Positions 57,330 through 64,000 of a stretch of 64,000 nt of DNA are shown piece after piece. The stretch comes from Saturnia japonica (lineage: Eukaryota; Arthropoda; Insecta; Lepidoptera; Saturniidae). The stretch spans positions 11,842,001-11,906,000 of the forward strand of contig CM065318.1 in the NCBI GenBank assembly GCA_033032175.1, in the 5' to 3' direction. A program made the position numbers and the translations under genes. How positions within the stretch are numbered: position 1 is the stretch's first letter; each line of letters opens with the position of its first letter. The notes beneath the pieces are model-generated. The model saw only the letters and a program-made list of their open reading frames with translations, searched no databases and was not told where the DNA came from.

Positions 57330-58135
57330 CGTTTTCTTTTTTATATCTTTCTAATTTATATAAAAATATTTGAAAACTGAAATATATAATTTTAAATAAA
57401 AATTTATTAACTTTATATTTACTATATAGAGTATACTATTATATATACTATATACTATATTTTTACTACTACATCAAATAAGTTTTTTTTAAATATTTAT
57501 CTCTATTGCTAATATACATTGTTAGCGACGCATAGGTCTAGGTTTGATAGTTAGGAAATAATAGGGATATTTAGTTCTAGGTACAAGTTACTAGACTTAA
57601 GGAATAAGAATTCACCTTAATAATCATTGATTTACTATTTGTAGTTTAAAGATTTAGAGTTTAAGTATATAGTGATATTAAATAAATATAAATATAACTT
57701 ATAATTTCGTTAGAATAGTATAATAATGTGCCTAACTGATATTTACGAAGTAATCTTTGATTTATACAAATTATGTGTAATGTTTGTGAATAAATAGGGA
57801 TAGTTAGGCTTATATGTAAGTTCTATCGTGTTTATGATGTTAATATATCGTATATAACGTGTGTATAAGCTATTTTATGTTCCAATATTTGATGCTTAAT
57901 ATTTACGAAGTCTACTGTTCTTAATGTTATATTATCTGCATTTAGTTAGGTATTAGTGTTCTTAATAGATTCGAATAGGTTTTATAGCATTTTAATAAGA
58001 TATCGGTAAATTACGTATATTTGTATAATAATAATGTAGATAATGATAGCAACAGTGTTTCGAAGGAAAGGTAATAATATTAACAAAAATGTTCGCGTCA
58101 AAAATGTTAACGCTCGCTTGTTGTTACCAACTAAG
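57330..58135. other. AT-rich, no recognised repeat
   Basis: Stop-rich in all frames and unlike the other families here. It lies between the minisatellite and the possible LTR and might be part of the same element. Confidence 0.3.
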
Positions 58136-58139
58136 GAAA

Positions 58140-58409
58140 TGTTAGAGTGAAAGGGGAATAGACGCCATCGTTCCGTCGCACTCCAACACCGCTATAAAAA
58201 TAGAGCTGTTGCGGCCAACCGGCACACAGAGTGTCAAAAGTTACTCAAGTAAAGAAGACTCAAGACTCTGAAGACTTGCAAGAAGTTCGGTGTAAAGACA
58301 TCGAAGCACTACATCCATAGTGTTATAAAATGAATGATATTAAATCGGCCATCCTGCTTCTGAAGAATATATCGACTTGATTTGGTGTTCGCGTGTGTTA
58401 TTATCTTCA
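58140..58409 (+). mobile_element. Possible solo LTR, or a TATA promoter
   Basis: The segment starts TGTTAG and ends TTCA, with flanks GGAAA and AGAAA (5 bp, one mismatch), like the duplication left by a BEL/Pao-type LTR element. Inside, CTATAAAAATAG lies at 58192-58203, and CACACAGAGTG near 58223 would be the transcription start. ATTAAA near 58338 could be the poly(A) signal. No primer-binding site is certain. A cellular promoter is equally possible. Confidence 0.3.
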
Positions 58410-58429
58410 AGAAATCTTCCACTCGCCAG

Positions 58430-58760
58430 CGACCCAGTCCTCTCCGTTCTCCGTAGCTACGCCAGCGCCACGCCTCCGTGTAGGCACCTCACTGCATGTG
58501 TGCCGTTCTATTTCGCTCTCTTCACGCCTTGTGGGTTCGGGTGTGAACAGAGTTAGTCGTACGTAGTGAGTTCGGCTCGTGCACACTGGTTTGCAGCTCT
58601 CTGCTTACCGTAGGGCGCATCGTCATTGTTGAGTACCGAGTTCTAGGTGTTTGTTCGTTACGTTGTGCCGCGCTCTCGCTGCGCGGTCCCGCTCGGTACT
58701 GTCGTCGTTGGCGTTGCTAATTATTGTTAGGAGCGCACCGTTGTGCTATTTTTAGGCCCC
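58430..58760. other. GC-rich, CpG-rich block without open frame
   Basis: This 330-bp block is much richer in G+C and CpG than its neighbours. It has no long frame in either direction and matches no repeat in the window. On the minus strand a start codon at 58626 gives six codons (MTMRPT) and then ACG|GTAAGC, a donor-like site at 58608. It could be a transposon leader downstream of the 58140 LTR, or a promoter and first exon. Confidence 0.35.
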
Positions 58761-59189
58761 TTTTATACATAACTGCTGTATATATTTTTACCTTCTATTA
58801 AAATTGATACGTATTATTACTTAGTAAACTAGTTAAAATAATTTTTATTTTATGATTTTCATAAATGTGAATTTAACAATTGTTATAATATATTTGAATA
58901 TCATTTCCACTAAAACAGGTTCAGAATAATCCTTTGTGAGTGAATTTGAAGTACAAACAAAGGAAATACGTCGTGATAAACAAATCCTATAATGCAGCTG
59001 TCATGTTTCCATGCCGCTAGCTTAGCAATGGCAACCTATAAATTGGAGAACCGAACAGGAGACAGTGAAATTTCAGACACCCCTTGTCATAAATACAAAG
59101 CATTTTAATAATAAATATAATAATACTGATCACGAATATATCTATTTCTGTGTTCTTACTGAGTTACCCTGAACAGTGAAGCACCATAA

Positions 59190-59300
59190 TTAGCTGCAAG
59201 GCAAAAATGGCTCAAAGGTATGGTATTGTTTTCGTGTCCTTTGTCGTGAGTTTGAATCCATGAGACTTAGCAATTGGTAAAGAATCTCATCATGATAAAA
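59190..59300 (+). mobile_element. tRNA-like SINE head
   Basis: AAAATGGCTCAAAGGTATGG and GTCGTGAGTTTGAATCCATG give decayed A and B boxes resembling S4. Confidence 0.4.
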
Positions 59301-59499
59301 TCATGGTATTGTGGTAGAATATTTTGCAAAGTACATTTGACGATCTACTACTCGATTTCGATTGTTTTTTTCTACGCTTAATACCTACTTGTTGTAAATA
59401 AAATGTCTGTAAATATGTTTTCTGGACGTGACTTAAAGATGCAATATGATTAAAACCTAATGATACGTACCTTTATTATATGATTTGTTTATGTATTCA

Positions 59500-60110
59500 T
59501 ATAACAGTATTCATTTTATTCCAGAAGCTCTTTGTTAGCGATATATCCACAAGCTTAGATAGCCCGAAGCTTATAATTAAATTACAAGATCTTAGGATCC
59601 CAAAATTAACTTCATCAGGTGATTGTTAACGCATTTGCTTGAAATCTTAAGTTAACCAAACAATTATTTTGAATATAAGCATCTAACGGCCTGTCTTGGC
59701 CAGAACAGACATGGCTAATTTGCCTTAATGCCCTTTACCCTTGTCTGCATTAACCATTAACTTGTGACATGCTTAATTCGCTAAGTGCTGTGGTCAGTGT
59801 CCATGGGATGTGGTCTCACTAACGGCGAGTCTTAATTGACTAATAAATTTAAGCCTTTTTGGTTTAACGGAAGGCAATCACGATATGGCGAACAATTAAA
59901 ATTAAAAAAAATCTGACCTCGTCAGCTTTCGGTAATCGAACTTCACAATCGACAGAAAATATACTATTAAAGCTAATTTCAAATAGAGAGCGAGTCGAAC
60001 GCGTTGCGAAATAAAACGCTTCGCCTTCTATGTGGCTAGATTCAAGTGACACCATCCAAACATTACAAATTAAAAACGCCTCGCCACGGGTTCGGTTCGC
60101 TCTCTGTTTG
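59500..60110. promoter_or_regulatory. Complex repeat-free stretch, possible enhancer
   Basis: Varied sequence without low complexity or matches to the repeats here, with several TTAATT/TAATTA-type motifs and ATGGCTAATTTGCC near 59710. Such texture in a gene desert is typical of conserved regulatory DNA. The 63-codon minus frame at 59864-60055 is probably chance. Confidence 0.25.
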
Positions 60111-60339
60111 ACAAGAACTTAAAGAATGGGCAGTTTGCCTGTATTATTGACTATAATAATATTACGTCTGAAAGAGTTTATAAAAATGATATCAAACCGA
60201 ATAATTTTGAAAAAATTATACTTATTTTATCAAATGGAAATACTTCAAAAATTATCAAGTTTTTTGTAATTTCATAAAAATCAGCATTATTTCAGCTTAT
60301 TAAATATCACTATTATTCGAAATATTTTAATTTTATTGA

Positions 60340-60600
60340 CTGAACAGGCAAAGGGATTTGGATCCTCGAAAATTAATACTGGGTTAAAGGTAATCGCTCT
60401 CAGTGCCATCCCACCCTGCTCTGGATCGTAGAAATGACCAAAATGTATTACCCTATTAACTGGACCACCTTTGTTTAAGTAAATCTGGGAGCTTGAGTCG
60501 AGTTTAAATTATTTATTCGGGCGTAAAGGTCAACGACAAATATCTTTGGAAGTCTGGGAAAATGTACCGTAAGGGGCTTTGTGGGCGGCCGAGTAGAAAC
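60340..60600. promoter_or_regulatory. Complex repeat-free stretch, possible enhancer
   Basis: It contains AAAGGTCAACG (nuclear-receptor half-site), ACCTTTGTTTAAG (TCF/Sox or forkhead-like) and TGGACCACC (reverse resembles a Gli site) within 260 bases. Confidence 0.25.
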
Positions 60601-60794
60601 AACATTGTAGTTTAAATGCTTAGATAAAGTGCCTAAAGTTATTTTAATTCAATTTTCTTTTTAATACCACTTAAATTTAAGATTGTTAATAGTATTAACC
60701 GTTGTTCTACAATAAAAAAATTAGGCTGCTTTTGTTTAATTAATTTGTGTTTTTGTTGCGTAAACGTTCATACCACATTGTTTTTTATCGTTAT

Positions 60795-60900
60795 AGGTTT
60801 AGCTTTATGATTGCAATCTAACCTCATCTTAAGTGACTATGTGGCTTAAGATGGTAGCACGCTAAGACTAGTGGACGACCTATATTTTGCTAAACTATTT
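60795..60900 (-). mobile_element. SINE S3 tail fragment, minus
   Basis: TCATCTTAAGTGACTATGTG and AGATGGTAGCACGCTAAG match the reversed S3 tail seen at 1400-1450. Confidence 0.4.
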
Positions 60901-61034
60901 TCTCAAACACACTAGCTTGGAATTAAAATATAACTTTACTGTTAATAAGATACTTTCATGAAAAACATTTGAAGATTTTGTTGTATTTTCAAGTTTTTTA
61001 TAATGTTAAACTAAAACGATTATATGTATGTTTT

Positions 61035-61130
61035 TTGTACTACCTTGGAAAAATGACTGTCCTGCACCTGATGGTCAGTACGGTACAGTCAACAAACAAT
61101 GGCGACCGTCGGTGACATAGAATTCATCGT
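61035..61130 (+). repeat. Repeat R1 head fragment
   Basis: CCTGCACCTGATGGTCAGTA and AACAAACAATGGCGACCGTC match the start of R1. Confidence 0.45.
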
Positions 61131-61409
61131 TTGAATGACACAATATCGCAAGATATAATTATAATATCGCTGTAATATTGTTTCTTCCGTATATGTAATG
61201 ATTTCTTATCTGTTTACTTGTATTTATATTATTTTTTTCATTGTTCTAAATAAATTATATCGTCATGTAATAAATACGAACGATTAATTACCACGCCAAC
61301 CCATAGACTACGTGATAAGTCATGACGTATTAGCGACTTCAAATGCCGAAAAAACAAGTAAAGTTGAATATTTTGTCTACATTAAGATTTGTACTACAAG
61401 TATATTTCT

Positions 61410-61590
61410 GGAGCGTTCGGAATTTTCACGGTGTTTTCTTTCACCGTAGGTCGATAGTGTTGTCAATTGAAATGAGTAAATATACATGAAACCCGAAAAA
61501 ATCTTTGGTCCATGCTAGGATTCGAATCTACCGACAACGAACCGATATTCTTCTAGTCTAAATTACTCAACCACCACGAGTTTTTCGTCA
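61410..61590 (-). mobile_element. SINE S2, minus, tail missing
   Basis: GGTGTTTTCTTTCACCG, then GCTAGGATTCGAATCTACCG and CTCAACCACCACGAG give the body and tRNA-like head in reverse. Confidence 0.6.
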
Positions 61591-61904
61591 TGCTACGATG
61601 ATAATATTTTTCCGCAAACTAGTCTCGTATCCTGTTCTATTATTCACGACGGCAAGAGAAGTGGCGGAAACTACTAAACTAGATAAGTTTTTAAAGGACC
61701 AAGTTAGATGAATCTTGACTGCGTAATGACGTAGATTAAAAGTTGTTGATGGTGAAAAGAGTTTCAGAACGGCCTTGAAGCCGGTACCGGGTGAATTATT
61801 ATGATTATCCTTTTCTTACCAACCCGAGGCTCATAAATAAGGATTAAGTCGGGCAAATGTGAGTTTTCTATGATTATACAAAACGATGTACTGTCTTACT
61901 ACTC

Positions 61905-61990
61905 GACAGGCCCCGTGGCGCAGTGTTAACAATTCCTACTATTGAACCGAGAGGTCGAAAATTCGATCCCTGCATTTAGCTGACATTTTT
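61905..61990 (+). mobile_element. tRNA-like SINE head
   Basis: CCCCGTGGCGCAGTGTTAAC (box A) and AAAATTCGATCCCTGC (box B) are tRNA-spaced. The acceptor arms do not pair, so it is a SINE head rather than a tRNA gene. Confidence 0.5.
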
Positions 61991-62319
61991 GTGATGAGCA
62001 TAATTGTCTGTCAATAATAAATTAAGATTAAAATATGTCTGTAATAACTGTGGTGTCAGTGGTGGCTGGGTGTTATTTATCCTATATCTTCTTCTTTCTT
62101 TTGATTTTAATCCCAATTTATTTGGTGTCAGCCCTCCTAGAACTTTTGCGCCACACTATACATACGGTTTGTGGGTTATCTGCAATTAAATATTCGTGTG
62201 TGAAATTGTACCCCATATTTATTTATTTAGTGACTATAGATACTCACATATGAACCCATTTAAGTTACTTAAAAATAATTTGTTAATTATTTATCAGTCT
62301 AGTTTTCACAAATAATATC

Positions 62320-62510
62320 CAGTAAGCCCTTTTGAAAGAGAACAACGATTGGGAGGACTCGAGTGGAAAGGGGTTGTAATTAACACAAGCTGCCCTCTAT
62401 CAATAACAGATTAGCATGTAAAAGCTAATGACCTAATGGCTTGTGTGTGCCAGTAATTGACCTATAAATTTGTGGACTCTGTGAGTTATTGTTATCGTTG
62501 TATTCAATCT
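62320..62510. promoter_or_regulatory. Complex repeat-free stretch, possible enhancer
   Basis: GTAATTAACACAAGCTGCCC, ATCAATAACAGATTAGCATG, AGCTAATGACCTAATGGC and GTAATTGACC pack several homeodomain-type cores into 150 bases. It has the look of a conserved non-coding element. Confidence 0.3.
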
Positions 62511-62910
62511 ATATATGTATATCAACTTCAGTTGTATTTATTTATTTAATTTATTAAAGGCACACCAACTAATAATATAGTACATTGGTAATAAACGGAT
62601 AGAGTTTGAATATATACGTAGTTAACATCTATTATAATGATATTTTATTACATATAGGTAATTATTTGTAGCATTTCTATGTATATCTACTCTATTTGAT
62701 TGTGTAAAATTTGTGATTATGTGTTGATATATTAATAATAATAAATTTTATTTGTTATGAAAGAACGAAAATACAAATGAAGCATGCCCTATCAACCCAA
62801 ACTAGGAAATCCTGTGTCTTGGATACCAGGTTTTTTACAATCTATTAGAACACAAAGCAAGAGAAATAAAAAAATAAAACAAAAATGAAAGTCCTCGTGC
62901 GGCGTAAAAA

Positions 62911-62943
62911 ATATTATTATTAATATTATTATTATTATTATTA
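62911..62943. repeat. (ATT)n microsatellite
   Basis: About eleven ATT units with one interruption (TAAT). Confidence 0.9.
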
Positions 62944-63379
62944 GATGCAGCATACAGGTATACCAGCTGTCCCCACGGTTTCACCCGTGTTAAAACTTTG
63001 AAAAGGATTTACTACATTGCGAAAGGAGTAATTATGCTAAATTTCAAGTCAATCGGTCCTTATAGAGTCGGAGATCTCGTGGTAGATATGATGTGCTATA
63101 TCGCTTTTATATATTATATATATATATTTGTACTATGAGTAGTCGTGTTTGTGTGTATTTGCCACCACAAAATGTATCTTTTCTTAGACATTTTAGGAAA
63201 GTTTACCTGGAAGAAATAAGTCTTCGCGATAAGGATGCCACTTGGACGCGAATAGTGTCTATTACTTATTGCTACATGGTATTCCACTGCGCTGCCGCGC
63301 CTTCAACGCACTCGTGTAGCCTATCGTTCATAGTTACTACTCCGCTCTTTAAAGTCGTAACTTTTTATGTTTATTATTA

Positions 63380-63750
63380 CTAGCGATCGCCCTAAGCTCG
63401 AAATTCGACCAGCGATTTTTTGATCATAGACTATTTTCTTTTTGACATTTCCAGTAGTCATGAGTACTACTATAAACAATGAGTATTATCTACATTACTT
63501 GCTGTCACTTTTCGTTGAGTGACAATGTCAATATTTTGGTAGGTCTAAGTTCAATGGCACTTGTCAGGTTAGGACTCGCAATATTAATTTATTAATTTTA
63601 ATGTATTATTAATAGATATTATAGATAAATTTTAGCTTTCTGCACTCCTTCTCCATTATAAACTTTAACCATGTCAAATTTCAGTCTTTCGTGCACTCAA
63701 TACGCTTAAAAAGGTACCGAAAGCTTTCGCTTCACGTATTAATATATAGA
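63380..63750 (-). mobile_element. Helitron R7, complete copy
   Basis: Read on the minus strand it begins TCTATATATTAATACGTGAA (63750) and ends GGGCGATCGCTAG (63380), with a hairpin GGTCGAATTTCGAGC just inside. The flanks are A and T, the Helitron target. It shares both ends with the 55832 copy, in opposite orientation. Confidence 0.8.
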
Positions 63751-64000
63751 TTAAATCTTTTCTATTCACCTAAACATTGAGATACGTATCTATGTACTAA
63801 CAAGGCCTGTGTTACTTTCAATTGACAACTGTCGGCCTATCGTCCTATGTTTGTTCGGCAACTCCCATTTAATACTATCCAATAGTGACACTCGATATCC
63901 TGTGTTTGATCTGGGTATACACGAATAGGTTATTTTTATGGTTCCCTACTTAAAATGGAAACACTGATAATAAAGAGTCACGGTCCTTTATACTAAAATT

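Noticed and set aside
1..64000. CRISPR arrays, bacterial operons, rRNA genes or an intact viral genome
   Set aside because: None is present. Intron structure, SINEs and Helitrons show an animal nuclear genome, and all repeats seen are dispersed transposon relics or simple tandem arrays.

Overview
The window reads as intergenic and intronic DNA from an insect, most likely a moth or butterfly (Lepidoptera). It is about two-thirds A+T by eye and has no operons or long open reading frames. It is crowded with short decayed mobile elements of kinds familiar from lepidopteran genomes: tRNA-derived SINEs, non-autonomous Helitrons ending in CTAG, RTE- and CR1-like LINE tails, hAT-type MITEs and a dead mariner. 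The order-level call is recognition from memory, not a search.

The only gene I can assemble end to end is a three-exon minus-strand gene at 22086-25414. It encodes a 112-residue secreted protein with a signal peptide, a short acidic/proline segment, a His-rich patch and a run of six-residue P-[VI]-x-K-x-V repeats, as in structural cuticle or egg-shell proteins. A TATA-like box lies upstream and poly(A) signals downstream. Its first intron carries a hAT-type MITE (23629-24018) and a Helitron-like fragment; its second carries another inverted-repeat element (23044-23308).

Other gene pieces are partial and less certain: a probable non-coding first exon with a perfect splice donor (18536-18701, +); a TATA-driven 31-codon first exon (45949-46041, -); an internal coding exon with good splice sites at both ends (51880-52058, -); a possible terminal exon followed by poly(A) signals (48913-49099, -); and a Tudor-like coding fragment (11585-11760, +).

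Region by region: 0-7 kb is AT-rich filler with SINEs and an R1 repeat split by a SINE. 7.1-10.5 kb holds a Helitron-like element, a dead mariner and two retroelement tails. 10.5-18.5 kb is mostly repeats. 18.5-26 kb holds the first-exon candidate, a nested insertion with target duplication, a MITE with 38-bp inverted ends and the secreted-protein gene. 26-39 kb is repeats plus a GC-rich two-hairpin block near 30.0 kb. 39.3-43.2 kb holds four diverged copies of one local repeat. 44-54 kb holds the partial minus-strand exons, a second hAT-type MITE and LINE tails. 54-58 kb holds Helitrons and a 21-bp GC-rich minisatellite. 58.1-58.8 kb is a GC-rich block with a TATA box that may be an LTR or a promoter. 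59.5-62.5 kb contains complex, repeat-free stretches rich in homeodomain-type motifs that could be enhancers.

The genes do not form a pathway. I found no convincing new molecular system. The items most worth checking are the secreted repeat protein, the orphan exons, the 39-43 kb repeat cluster and the possible enhancers.
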